In this document: positions 24,358-31,673 of the stretch, in pieces
Layout of the letters: each line of letters opens with the position of its first letter
Numbering within the stretch: the first letter of the stretch is position 1
Assembly: GCA_003225465.1 (NCBI GenBank)
Contig: QIAH01000400.1
Location: forward strand, 1-33,926
From: Acidobacteriota bacterium
Lineage (GTDB): Bacteria; Acidobacteriota; Terriglobia; Terriglobales; Acidobacteriaceae
Reading direction: 5' to 3'
DNA length: 33,926 nucleotides
Made by a program: the position numbers and the translations under genes
Notes under the pieces: generated by a model
The model's input: the letters and a program-made list of their open reading frames with translations, nothing else
Told to the model about the DNA's origin: nothing
Database searches by the model: none

Positions 24358-25248
24358 GTGGTCTTGGGTGTGCCGGATAACGCGGAGTGTTTGAACTCAT
24401 CGGGCACCGAAACCGTCACTTACCAGTCCGATCGGCCGGTCTCCGTCGCTGAGGGCAGGTCGGTGCCGTACCTGGAACTCAGGCACGTATCGAGATCCTT
24501 TGGCTCGAACCATGTTCTTGAGGACGTGAACTTTAAGGTGATGTCCGGCCAGACGGTCTGCATTCTGGGTCGGAGCGGAGTCGGCAAATCGGTCTGCCTG
24601 CGGATCCTTATGGGTTTCCTAAAGCCGGACGCAGGGCGCGTAATCGCAGCGGGCGAGGACACTACCGACTATTCCGAGGAAGAACTGCGGCGCATCCGCC
24701 AGAAAGTCACCATGGTCTTTCAAAACGGAGCACTGTTTGACTCCCTCACGGTTTGGGATAATGTGGCCTTTCCGCTACGCGAGCGCGGCGCGCTCGATGA
24801 GGAACGGATATCCCCGGTGGTGGACGAATTGTTGGAGATGGTGGGTGCTAAGCATATAGGGGGCCTTTTGCCTTCCCAAATCTCTACCGGGATGAAGCGT
24901 TCGGTGGCCATCGCCAGGGCACTGGCGGCAAAGCCTAAAGCGGTGCTCTTCGACGAGCCTACCACCATGGTGGATCCGTTGATGGCGCGGCGGCTGGGTG
25001 CCTTGATTGAGAAGCTCAAACTCCAATTGAAGCTGACGAGCGTGGTGGTGACCCACGACATGCGGCTAGCCGAGAAGCTCGCCGACCACGTGGTTTTTCT
25101 GGACCGGGGCAAAGTCATCTTTTGTGGAACACCCGCAGAAATGAACCGTTCCCGTGAACGCATCGTGCAACAGTTTCTGCAACTTGACCGATTGGACCTA
25201 CGCGCCCTAGTGGGCACAATAGACCACCCGCACAGAATGCTGGGATGA
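24358..25248 (+). CDS. mlaF: MlaF-like ABC transporter ATP-binding protein
   Basis: A 296-residue ABC ATPase starting at GTG 24358, three bases after htrA. About 35 extra N-terminal residues precede the domain (YLELRHVSRSFG), so a later start is possible. Walker A is GRSGVGKS (71-78), the Q-loop is in MVFQNGALFDSLTVWDNVAF, the signature is ISTGMKRSVAIARAL and Walker B is AVLFDEPTTMVDP, with the switch histidine in VVVTHDMRLA. The FDSLTVWDNVAFPLRE segment is typical of MlaF, which powers lipid transport between inner and outer membranes. No MlaE or MlaD follows. The signature is STGM rather than SGGM, which I recall as common in this group. Coupling to htrA makes sense as an envelope-maintenance pair. 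Confidence 0.85.
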   Translation: MVLGVPDNAECLNSSGTETVTYQSDRPVSVAEGRSVPYLELRHVSRSFGSNHVLEDVNFKVMSGQTVCILGRSGVGKSVCLRILMGFLKPDAGRVIAAGEDTTDYSEEELRRIRQKVTMVFQNGALFDSLTVWDNVAFPLRERGALDEERISPVVDELLEMVGAKHIGGLLPSQISTGMKRSVAIARALAAKPKAVLFDEPTTMVDPLMARRLGALIEKLKLQLKLTSVVVTHDMRLAEKLADHVVFLDRGKVIFCGTPAEMNRSRERIVQQFLQLDRLDLRALVGTIDHPHRMLG

Positions 25249-25316
25249 CACCTAACAAGCAGGGAACTTCATTGTCCCCTTGTGCGTCGCCCATCGCTTT
25301 GTTGATTGTGCTTGCG

Positions 25317-25799
25317 CTAGATTCCCTTGACCTGGGGCTCGACTTCCGCTGCCCTCCAGAAGATCTCTGCGATGTCTTGTCTGTCGTGAGGGTAGTAGTG
25401 AGGGGCGGGATGTTCGAGGAACGGTGTCGGCTGCAAATGCCGAGGGTGGGCGACAACAGTCGCGTGATACAGGCCGACCCCGCGAACGGCGATCTCTGTA
25501 ATCTCAACAGAGTTGAAACCGGACATTCCAGCCATTTCCGTTAACCTCCTCACTGCCCTTTGTGTCGCAGACTGCCGAGTCAGGCCAAAAGCAGTGCACT
25601 TGACGGCTTTCGCGATGTAGGAAAAGTGCCACCCTGCCGCGAGAGCTGTGCGCTCGACGGCACGGCTATCCGCATCAAACAGTTTCTTCCATCTACCGTA
25701 GTCTTCGTAGTTAAAGCGAAACCACTTCGGCAATGGTATGTCACTCTTGATCAGTACGGTGCCGACGGAAAGCGAATGTGCTCGATCACGTGTGGTCAC
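25317..25799 (-). CDS. Conserved-looking hypothetical, second gene of the doxX operon
   Basis: A 160-residue soluble protein starting at ATG 25799, seven bases after the stop of the DoxX gene. Visible blocks are LPKWFRFNYEDYGRWKKLFD, SRAVERTALAAGWHFSYIAK, LTEMAGMSGFNSVEITEIAV and YHATVVAHPRHLQPTPF. I recognise the style as a conserved Acidobacteria protein but no function. It has no signal peptide and no cofactor motif; the histidines HPRH and HPAPHYYPHD could bind metal. It converges with the mlaF gene, leaving 68 bp with no terminator I can see. Confidence 0.75.
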   Translation of the reverse strand: MTTRDRAHSLSVGTVLIKSDIPLPKWFRFNYEDYGRWKKLFDADSRAVERTALAAGWHFSYIAKAVKCTAFGLTRQSATQRAVRRLTEMAGMSGFNSVEITEIAVRGVGLYHATVVAHPRHLQPTPFLEHPAPHYYPHDRQDIAEIFWRAAEVEPQVKGI

Positions 25800-25805
25800 C
25801 CGCCC

Positions 25806-26198
25806 CTACCTCATTCTCAAACTCATGGGCCATGGTTGCGGAAGAAGCAGGAGCATCAAGAGAGCCCCCACCAGCGCCATGTTCTTCATGAAGTTGATCA
25901 TATCGGTCTGCCTCATTTGCGGGTCGTCCATCTTCCAGTAACTGTGGATCTGGAAAGAGACTGCTACTAGAAAGATGACCAGAAGAGCGATCCCGACTTT
26001 GGTGTACACACCGAGCAGCATGCTGAGTCCACCCGCCAGGAGAATGACGCCAGTTCCCGCTACGGCGAGCCTCGGAGATGGCGTTGCTTTGGCCTTCGCG
26101 TATTCGCTCATGGCATTGAGGTCCTTGAAATGGTTGAACCCCGCCATCAACCAATACGCTCCCAAGATGATCCTTCCAATCAGAAAAGCGATGTTCAT
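25806..26198 (-). CDS. DoxX-family membrane protein
   Basis: A 130-residue integral membrane protein with four predicted helices: IAFLIGRIILGAYWLMAGFN, LAVAGTGVILLAGGLSMLLG, VGIALLVIFLVAVSFQIHSY and MALVGALLMLLLLPQPW. The N-terminal FLIGRIILGAYWLMAGFNHF is the DoxX/SURF4-like signature. DoxX proteins are linked to redox or oxidative-stress membrane complexes. GGAGG lies 13 bases upstream of the ATG. Element G ends 52 bp upstream and points to it. The next gene, 25317-25799, is only a few bases downstream. Confidence 0.9.
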   Translation of the reverse strand: MNIAFLIGRIILGAYWLMAGFNHFKDLNAMSEYAKAKATPSPRLAVAGTGVILLAGGLSMLLGVYTKVGIALLVIFLVAVSFQIHSYWKMDDPQMRQTDMINFMKNMALVGALLMLLLLPQPWPMSLRMR

Positions 26199-26250
26199 GG
26201 TAGCTTCACATCCTCCATATCGAGATGCTATGGCTCGCAGGCTACCGGTA

Positions 26251-26332
26251 ACAATTCATCAGAGGGATAACCCGATAACGGAAAAAGGCTCCTAGGAAGG
26301 AATCGAACCCAGGGCGGAGACTCTCATACGAC
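26251..26332 (-). promoter_or_regulatory. Element G of the 82-bp GTCGTA-N70-AATTGT family
   Basis: On the minus strand GTCGTATGAG starts at 26332 and AATTGT at 26256, 76 bp apart. TCCTAGG occupies columns 36-42 and CTGATG precedes AATTGTTACC. It lies between the HAD gene and doxX and drives toward doxX. Confidence 0.75.
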
Positions 26333-26368
26333 CCTAGTACAGCCAAGACCGGCCGTGCCCAGCATCGC

Positions 26369-27055
26369 TCACATCCCGACGCGAACACCGACTTCATCCA
26401 GGTGTTGCAGCAGATCGTACGGGTCCTGGTACACGCGATATGCGCCGGCGCGTTCAAGTTCATCCTGTCCGTAGCCGCCTGAAAGAAGGCCAATCCCAAG
26501 AGCTCTTGCGCGCTGCGCAGCCAGCAGGTCCCAGACGCTGTCTCCGACCACGAAGGAGGTGTGGATATCTGTTTTCAGACGATCCGCTGCAGCCAGAAAC
26601 AGGTCGGGATCGGGTTTTGCGCGCTGTACCTGATCGCGGGTAACGACCGGGACTTCGGGCCCAAGATTGAGCACTTGCAGAGTCTGTCGGGCAGAATCAA
26701 TTCTCCCGCTGGTGGCGATCGCCCAGGGAACAGCGGCCTTGGTTAGGAAAGCCAGCAAATCCCGTGCGCCCGGAAGCGGTCGAACCTGGGCGGCCTGTCG
26801 GGCATATGCCTCGGCATGGCATCGCTGGAGTTGCTCTGCCTGTTCAGTATTTACTGGCTTTCCCGTCTCTCGCAGTAGTGCGCTGGCCAGTAGCCCACCG
26901 CTCATGCCGACACGGCGATGAATGCGCCACACGGCAAGTTCAATGCCGCAGCACTCCAAAGCTTCGCGCCAGGCCAGAACATGGTGGTAGACGCTGTCCA
27001 CGAGCGTGCCGTCAAGATCGAAGAGGAAAGCTGGCAAGTTTCGCGCCTCTTTCAT
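26369..27055 (-). CDS. HAD-superfamily hydrolase (phosphoglycolate-phosphatase-like)
   Basis: A 228-residue HAD enzyme from ATG 27055 (GAAGGGG eight bases upstream). Motif I is FLFDLDGTLVDS with nucleophile and acid/base aspartates, motif II is ATSG in WAIATSGRID, motif III lysine is in RAKPDPDLF, and motif IV is VVGDSVWDLLAAQRA. The helical cap between motifs I and II (AWREALECCG ... LLRETGKPVN) is the C1 type of the phosphoglycolate phosphatase/beta-phosphoglucomutase group. A small sugar or glycolate phosphate is the likely substrate, but the exact one cannot be told. It follows hsp20 by 58 bp on the same strand, so it is likely the last gene of the HdeD-Hsp20 operon. Confidence 0.9.
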   Translation of the reverse strand: MKEARNLPAFLFDLDGTLVDSVYHHVLAWREALECCGIELAVWRIHRRVGMSGGLLASALLRETGKPVNTEQAEQLQRCHAEAYARQAAQVRPLPGARDLLAFLTKAAVPWAIATSGRIDSARQTLQVLNLGPEVPVVTRDQVQRAKPDPDLFLAAADRLKTDIHTSFVVGDSVWDLLAAQRARALGIGLLSGGYGQDELERAGAYRVYQDPYDLLQHLDEVGVRVGM

Positions 27056-27113
27056 CCTTCTATCCCCTTCATCCGCTCGGGGTATGCCCGAAGGGTTGAC
27101 CTGCGTCCATGCC

Positions 27114-27761
27114 TCAAGCAACCTTCTGCCCGGCCGGAGCCTCACTCGTGGCAGGTTTCTGTTCCGTACCCTGCGCCGCCGTTGTGGTTTGAATTGGAAT
27201 TTGGCGCAGGTTGCTCTGAGCTTGCGGAACTGGAATGGTTACGTGCAACACTCCGTTCTGAAACTCGGCGCGCGCGTGTTCTGTATCCGCTCCCTCCGGT
27301 AAAGCGATGGCACGATAAAACTGTCCATATCTCCTCTCGGTTCGCCGGATTCCGCCTTCAGTTTCTTCCTGCTCAACCTTCCGTTCGCCTTGAATGGTCA
27401 AGAAGTCATCATTGACTTCGACCTTGACATCCCTTTCGGTGAGGCCGGGCAATTCGGCAGACACGATGAGATTGCCGTCCCGATAGGCTATTTCCGCAGC
27501 CGGCACCCATGCTGTACTCAAGAATTCATCGCCACGGCTGGAGAAATCGAGTCCCGCCTGCGAAAACACGCGGTTCATTTCCTTTTGCATTCTTCTGACC
27601 AAGGAAAAGGGATCGTCCTCAAAGAATCCAAGCGGATCGAGCAACAGGGATGGCAGAGTAGGCAGAGCAGCTCGGCGGGCCAACCCAGTCTGCTGCCCCT
27701 TTGATTCTCCTCTTGACGTGATTTGTGAAGTTGCCAATTGATTTGATTTTTGCGCTGACAT
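27114..27761 (-). CDS. Small heat-shock protein Hsp20 (internal start)
   Basis: A 215-residue alpha-crystallin protein with its own start at ATG 27761, preceded by GGAGG at seven bases. After a basic N-terminal segment, LDPLGFFEDDPFSLVRRMQK begins the typical N-terminal arm. The crystallin domain spans WVPAAEIAYRDGNLIVSAEL, GLTERDVKVEVNDDFLTIQG, ERRYGQFYRAIALPEGAD and FQNGVLHVTIPV. It prevents aggregation of unfolding proteins independently of ATP. The same frame is open upstream through the HdeD-like gene, so a longer fused product (27114-28541) is formally possible; the strong internal ribosome-binding site argues for separate synthesis. Element E lies upstream of the whole unit. Confidence 0.9.
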   Translation of the reverse strand: MSAQKSNQLATSQITSRGESKGQQTGLARRAALPTLPSLLLDPLGFFEDDPFSLVRRMQKEMNRVFSQAGLDFSSRGDEFLSTAWVPAAEIAYRDGNLIVSAELPGLTERDVKVEVNDDFLTIQGERKVEQEETEGGIRRTERRYGQFYRAIALPEGADTEHARAEFQNGVLHVTIPVPQAQSNLRQIPIQTTTAAQGTEQKPATSEAPAGQKVA

Positions 27762-28541
27762 TGTCTGCCTCCGTAGGATGGATTTTGAAATTCTAGGACT
27801 GAAAATTTCGGGCCAATCAGATGCAGTGACCCCGTATGGATTCATTGTTGCGTGATTGGGCACGCTTGCGTGCCCCTGTGGCCGGCTTCGACTCGGTCTG
27901 CGCCAATCTCGGAGAGCTCGCCCAAACATGATCAAAGACCAGCCGCGAAGAATTAACGAGACCCCCACAGCCAGGCAGACAAACCACGAGTCTAACCACG
28001 GCCGTGTCGTCCAAAACACCGCGCCCAGCAGGAGCATGACAGCTCCGTCAACCACCGCCCATGGCCAACTGCGAAACTTGAGGCGGAGTGCGGCGAGCAA
28101 ACGAAAAAGGCCGACCACGGTGAAGAGACAGGCAAACAGTAGCGTCCAACCGACATCACCCGCAGCAGGGTGTGTGAGGATGAGCAAACCAATCGGAATG
28201 CCGGCGACGCCGGGAACGAGATGGAAAAAGAATGCGTCCGATCTGTGCAGGTACAAGGCGTGAACGGTTTCTGCGAGGCCGCTCACCAGGATGAGCCAGC
28301 CGAGCAGCATAACCACACTGCTGGCCGCAAAACCGAGTATCCCGAATGCCAGAACCCCAAGCATGATCAGGGTCGCTCCAAGCTCCGTACACCAACGCCA
28401 ACTGTGGCGCAGGCTTCCAGTGTCCAGGAACACGACACTCGCGGGATTCTCGTGTGCACTTGAATTCTGTTCGCGTTTGATCATTTCGTGCGCCGTAGCT
28501 CGGAAATCTGATCGATGATCAGGATTCTCCCTCATCTTCAT
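27114..28541 (-). CDS. HdeD-like membrane protein, open in frame into Hsp20
   Basis: The first about 215 residues are an HdeD-type membrane protein with six helices (for example LGATLIMLGVLAFGILG, ASSVVMLLGWLILVSGL, GVAGIPIGLLILTH, VDGAVMLLLGAVFW, VCLAVGVSLILRGWSLIM). HdeD proteins are linked to acid or general stress. The frame does not stop after RALRDWR, as expected, but runs about 45 residues through what looks like intergenic DNA, including an 8-bp perfect hairpin (GGGCACGC TT GCGTGCCC, 27858-27875), and into Hsp20. The likely real HdeD end is near 27900. ATG 28541 is the first start; 28484 is an alternative. Either a natural fusion or loss of the HdeD stop explains this. Confidence 0.75.
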   Translation of the reverse strand: MKMRENPDHRSDFRATAHEMIKREQNSSAHENPASVVFLDTGSLRHSWRWCTELGATLIMLGVLAFGILGFAASSVVMLLGWLILVSGLAETVHALYLHRSDAFFFHLVPGVAGIPIGLLILTHPAAGDVGWTLLFACLFTVVGLFRLLAALRLKFRSWPWAVVDGAVMLLLGAVFWTTRPWLDSWFVCLAVGVSLILRGWSLIMFGRALRDWRRPSRSRPQGHASVPNHATMNPYGVTASDWPEIFSPRISKSILRRQTMSAQKSNQLATSQITSRGESKGQQTGLARRAALPTLPSLLLDPLGFFEDDPFSLVRRMQKEMNRVFSQAGLDFSSRGDEFLSTAWVPAAEIAYRDGNLIVSAELPGLTERDVKVEVNDDFLTIQGERKVEQEETEGGIRRTERRYGQFYRAIALPEGADTEHARAEFQNGVLHVTIPVPQAQSNLRQIPIQTTTAAQGTEQKPATSEAPAGQKVA

Positions 28542-28620
28542 TTTCTGCGATTAGGAACCCGCCCGCGCTTCGTCTTTGCAGTCTCCTAGTTGCCGATGCT
28601 AGTGACGGGCTTTTGTCATG

Positions 28621-28702
28621 GCAATTCGTCGTGAGAATGAAGGGAGAGTCGGAAAAGAAGACTAGGAAGGCATCCCCCGTGGGTCAGAGAGAGTCATACG
28701 AC
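28621..28702 (-). promoter_or_regulatory. Element E of the 82-bp GTCGTA-N70-AATTGT family
   Basis: On the minus strand GAAGTCGTATGAC has GTCGTA starting at 28702, with CTGAC (columns 16-20), TCCTAG (36-41) and TTCATTCTCACGACG before AATTGC (28626-28621). The last motif has C for T at its final base. It ends 79 bp upstream of the HdeD start, same orientation. Confidence 0.75.
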
Positions 28703-28778
28703 TTCGGGGGTAGATTGTTAGACAGTTGCCCGCAATTACTTAAGTAAGGTGAATCTCTATCGGAGGGTGTGAAATTCT

Positions 28779-29060
28779 GTGGGTCGCTCCTTCGCCGCCA
28801 ATTTGAGGACAGCGATGCATTTTCCGATAGTCTCACTCAGGGACCCAACGACGATTCGCCGAATCATTCGGAAACTGGAGCGGGAGCCCAAGCTGCGACA
28901 CGAAATTTTCAGAGAAATAGCTCAGAAGCCGAAACTGCAAAAGGAAATACTCACGATCCTTGCGAAGCACCCCACGGCACTACGGAAGGTCATCATCGAG
29001 CTCGCAGCTAATCTGCGCGTCCGCCGAACCATCCTAGGGAGTGCCAGTCAACGGACTTGA
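28779..29060 (+). CDS. Small helical-repeat protein with HFPxVxLR motif
   Basis: A 93-residue protein starting at GTG 28779 with CGGAGGG upstream; ATG 28815 is an alternative that would start right at MHFPIVSLRD. The body is a repeat of short amphipathic helices, each ending near a K/E/H-P turn: IRRIIRKLEREPKLR, HEIFREIAQKPKLQ, KEILTILAKHPTAL, RKVIIELAANLRV. A frameshifted relative occurs at 9618-10025, and the neighbour at 29068 shares the HFPxVxLR motif. No known domain, signal or catalytic motif. It sits in the stress cluster, divergent from the HdeD-Hsp20 operon. The function is unknown. Confidence 0.65.
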   Translation: MGRSFAANLRTAMHFPIVSLRDPTTIRRIIRKLEREPKLRHEIFREIAQKPKLQKEILTILAKHPTALRKVIIELAANLRVRRTILGSASQRT

Positions 29061-29067
29061 AGAGGGT

Positions 29068-29385
29068 CTAACGTGCCGGGACCGTCTCCCTGTGTTCGAT
29101 TCTTGCAGGAGACCGAAACACGTACAGATGTTTCTCATCCGAGCTCGTAGCCAGGGATAGCTTCTGCTTCTTCGCTGCTCGAAGGAGCGCTGCACGCAGA
29201 TCTGCTTTCTTTTCTCCCGCCTTTACAAGGTCTATTTTGATGGCGCTATGTGGATCGAGCTTCGCCAAGTCGCTGAGGATATCAGAGACAATCTTGTGAT
29301 GCTTGCCTGCGCGTCTGTTGGCTTCCCTCAGAGGAACGGCTGGAAAATGTAGCGCGCTTCTTTGAGTCTTCTTGGGCTTCATCCG
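29068..29385 (-). CDS. Small basic protein with HFPxVPLR motif
   Basis: A 105-residue protein from ATG 29385 (GGAAAGGG upstream); an earlier in-frame start at 29475 is unlikely. The N-terminus reads KKTQRSALHFPAVPLREANR, then VSDILSDLAKLDPHSAIKID, RAALLRAAKKQKLSL and DEKHLYVFRSP. The middle HSAIKIDL...LRAALLRAAKK...LYVFR resembles DNA-bending or sRNA-like small folds only loosely; I do not recognise a family. Lysine and arginine are abundant. It converges with the gene at 28779 with eight bases between stops, and both carry the HFPxVxLR motif. Confidence 0.6.
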   Translation of the reverse strand, partial: RMKPKKTQRSALHFPAVPLREANRRAGKHHKIVSDILSDLAKLDPHSAIKIDLVKAGEKKADLRAALLRAAKKQKLSLATSSDEKHLYVFRSPARIEHRETVPAR

Positions 29386-29505
29386 CGTACCCTTTCCTTC
29401 GTCTGAGCTGTTCCATCGCAGCTTTGTGTAGCGGTCAGTGCACCGGGACCGTACGGGTTCAACTCGCCGTCCCACAAACGTATCTCATCGTACTCCGTGC
29501 ACACA

Positions 29506-29523
29506 CAACTTACATAAAAGTTG
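29506..29523. promoter_or_regulatory. Perfect 6-6-6 inverted repeat upstream of the Crp-like gene
   Basis: CAACTT-ACATAA-AAGTTG is a perfect 6-bp inverted repeat with a 6-bp spacer, 67 bp before the ATG at 29591 and between two divergent genes. Its size suits a dimeric regulator, perhaps the Crp-like protein itself. It does not match the usual FNR or CRP consensus. Confidence 0.4.
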
Positions 29524-29590
29524 GTTCTTAGCGTATCACTGCGTCTCATTTTAAGTCGGCGTATTATTTAGCCGAAGTCCACCAGCCTGC

Positions 29591-30244
29591 ATGATGCGAC
29601 CGACAACCACTAACGCTTTCGACGTCAATGCCTTTTTTGTGGCTGTCGGGTCTGAGAGGAGGATCACCCACTATCGGAAGCGGCAGATCATCTTTTCGCA
29701 GGGTGATGAGAGCGACTCGATCTTCTATATTGAAAAAGGGCATGTGAAGCTCTCGGTAGTATCGGCCGAGGGCAAGGAAGCAATTGTCTCCGTTTGCGAC
29801 GGGGGTAGCTTTTTCGGCGAGAGCTGCATCGAATCAGATTGCCCCGTCCGCTTTCATAGCGTGGTTGCTCTCACGAAGGTGGATCTCGTGAGAATTGAGC
29901 GCGCGGCGATCCTGCATCTCCTGAATGCCGGCGGCCCGGAAGCTCTCAGGTTCATTTCGTTTGTCCTCAGGCGCAACGCGCGAATCCAGGAAGAGTTCGC
30001 GAATAGTCTCGTGGAGCCAAGCGAAGAAAGGTTGGCGAGGATTCTTCTCTCCCTGGACCGGTTCAGACGGGAGGAAGATGGTGAATCGGTCCCGAGATTC
30101 AGCCAGCAGGCCATGGCTGAAATGATTGGCATCAGCCGACAACAGGTCAATGTTCTTATGAAGCGCTTCAAGAAGGGGGAGCTTGCTGCCGGCCCGGCAG
30201 GCTCGAGAGTTCAAAAGTCTCGGCACGACGTCTCGAACCAGTAG
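29591..30244 (+). CDS. Crp/Fnr-family transcription regulator
   Basis: A 217-residue regulator. The cNMP-binding beta-roll covers residues about 20-110 (YRKRQIIFSQGDESDSIFYI, EKGHVKLSVVSAEGKEAIVS, GSFFGESCIE), followed by the dimer helix. The C-terminal winged HTH is RFSQQAMAEMIGISRQQVNV, LMKRFKKGELA. The FGES replaces the FGE(L/M) cAMP-pocket motif partly, and the usual arginine and serine for cAMP are not clear, so cAMP may not be the ligand. There are three cysteines (SVCDGG, GESC, ESDC) within 20 residues in the roll, unlike the N-terminal cluster of FNR; a redox role is possible. It may control the cluster, and an inverted repeat lies upstream. Confidence 0.9.
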   Translation: MMRPTTTNAFDVNAFFVAVGSERRITHYRKRQIIFSQGDESDSIFYIEKGHVKLSVVSAEGKEAIVSVCDGGSFFGESCIESDCPVRFHSVVALTKVDLVRIERAAILHLLNAGGPEALRFISFVLRRNARIQEEFANSLVEPSEERLARILLSLDRFRREEDGESVPRFSQQAMAEMIGISRQQVNVLMKRFKKGELAAGPAGSRVQKSRHDVSNQ

Positions 30245-30694
30245 CCTGAAAAACTGGCAGCCGTGTATTACGACAAGCAACTCAAGAGAGAAGCCTTAGC
30301 CTACCAAGAAATGCACAGAAAGTTTGGTGGTTGTGTCGGCTTCTTGACTGTTTTCGACTGTGTAGTCTCTTCACAATGCACTGTGCTGGCGGAGTTCTCT
30401 TCGCGAGCGCGAACGAACCGAGCCAGTCATGTCAACCCTGACCCGACCTATCGCGGAGGGCCGTTTCGAACCCACCACTCAGTGTTGCTGCACGTCCGCT
30501 TGCTTGATTCACCATTCGTTGTTAAACATCGAAGTCCTGGCCGGTGTTCAACCCGTTTCGAGAAAGTACCAGAGACAATCGTGAACACTGTTGTTCGTTT
30601 GTAGCGGAACTCTGCCTCTGGAATGGCAGAGAATTGAACCGCCGGGATCCCAAAGAAGCGCCATGCGCTACCTATCGCATGCAAAAGAGGAAAT
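30245..30694. other. Intergenic stretch before the response regulator
   Basis: No protein gene is supported in these 450 bp; the small frames at 30263 and 30544 lack ribosome-binding sites and domains. A hairpin CTCTGCC/GGCAGAG at 30610-30631 has no T-tract. The promoter of the response regulator presumably lies here. Confidence 0.4.
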
Positions 30695-31543
30695 ATGGAG
30701 CATGGCATGGCTCGGAATCGCAGGCCGCTTCCATCAGGTGGGCATTATCCAGGTGGAGGTCCCGTCCAAACCGTTACGACTTCCGCAGGAGCGAGAATCC
30801 GAGAGACTCTGCTCAGGGCCAGTTCAGCTGCGTTGTTGGAGAGTAGGAGCGGCCAATCGAGTTCCGCGCTGGATAGTACGGAGGGTCTATCAGACATAGG
30901 AACCAAGAAATCGCTCACAGTCTTGGTTGCTGATAATCATCCGGTGGTGCGCGAGGGACTGGTAGCACTGATTAGTCGTCGATCCGACATGCAGGTCATC
31001 GCTGAGGCCAGTAATGGTCGTGAAGCAGTGGAAACGTTCTTCGCTCAGCGCCCTGACATCGCGCTTCTCGATCTGCGAATGCCCATGCTGGATGGCATCG
31101 ACGCGGCTAGATCGATTTGTGAGAAGGATCCAACCGCGCGCATCGTTATCATTACCAGCTACCAAAATGAGGAGGACATCTATCGGGCATTCCGAGCCGG
31201 TGCCCAGGGATACATTCTTAAAGATGCCATGGTAGACCAGTTGGTCGAATGTATTCATGCAGTGGGAGACGGCAAAACATGGATCCCGGCAGAGGTAGGG
31301 GCGAAGCTTGCCAGGCGAATCGCAGACCGAGAATTGACTCGACGTGAAACTGAGGTGCTTCACGCCGTGGCCGCAGGCAAAAGTAATAAGGAAATTGGGT
31401 CCTCCCTCGACATCAGTGAGGGGACCGTCAAGGTGCACATGACGCACATTTTGGAAAAGCTAAAAGTCACGGGACGTACGGAAGCCATCAATGTGGCTGT
31501 GAAGCGGGGGCTGGTCCGCATCGACGGGCCGACTGACACGTGA
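30695..31543 (+). CDS. NarL/FixJ-type response regulator
   Basis: A frame of 282 residues. The receiver begins at about residue 72 (KSLTVLVADNHPVVREGLVA) with the phosphoacceptor D126 in IALLDLRMPMLDG, then VIITSYQN and YILKDA with the conserved T/S and K positions. A LuxR-type HTH follows (ELTRRETEVLHAVAAGKSNK, EIGSSLDISEGTVKVHMTHI, LEKLKVTGRTEA). The first 70 residues are low-complexity and not part of the family, so the true start is probably downstream, for example near 30890. The kinase gene lies 130 bp downstream, so the pair likely works together. DosR of mycobacterial dormancy belongs to this family. Confidence 0.9.
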   Translation: MEHGMARNRRPLPSGGHYPGGGPVQTVTTSAGARIRETLLRASSAALLESRSGQSSSALDSTEGLSDIGTKKSLTVLVADNHPVVREGLVALISRRSDMQVIAEASNGREAVETFFAQRPDIALLDLRMPMLDGIDAARSICEKDPTARIVIITSYQNEEDIYRAFRAGAQGYILKDAMVDQLVECIHAVGDGKTWIPAEVGAKLARRIADRELTRRETEVLHAVAAGKSNKEIGSSLDISEGTVKVHMTHILEKLKVTGRTEAINVAVKRGLVRIDGPTDT

Positions 31544-31673
31544 ACCGCGGGCCGAGCTAGTGGGACGTTGACGATGTGGGCGTGACCTAAAAGCCGTACA
31601 ACCGCACCAGCCTTGAGTTCATCCCAGCAGCAGCCGCGATCCGCCCGCGGGCAAATGTATTGGAGAAGAGGTT

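Noticed and set aside
30610-30631. CTCTGCC/GGCAGAG hairpin as terminator of the Crp-like gene
   Set aside because: It is 370 bp after the stop codon and lacks a T-tract.
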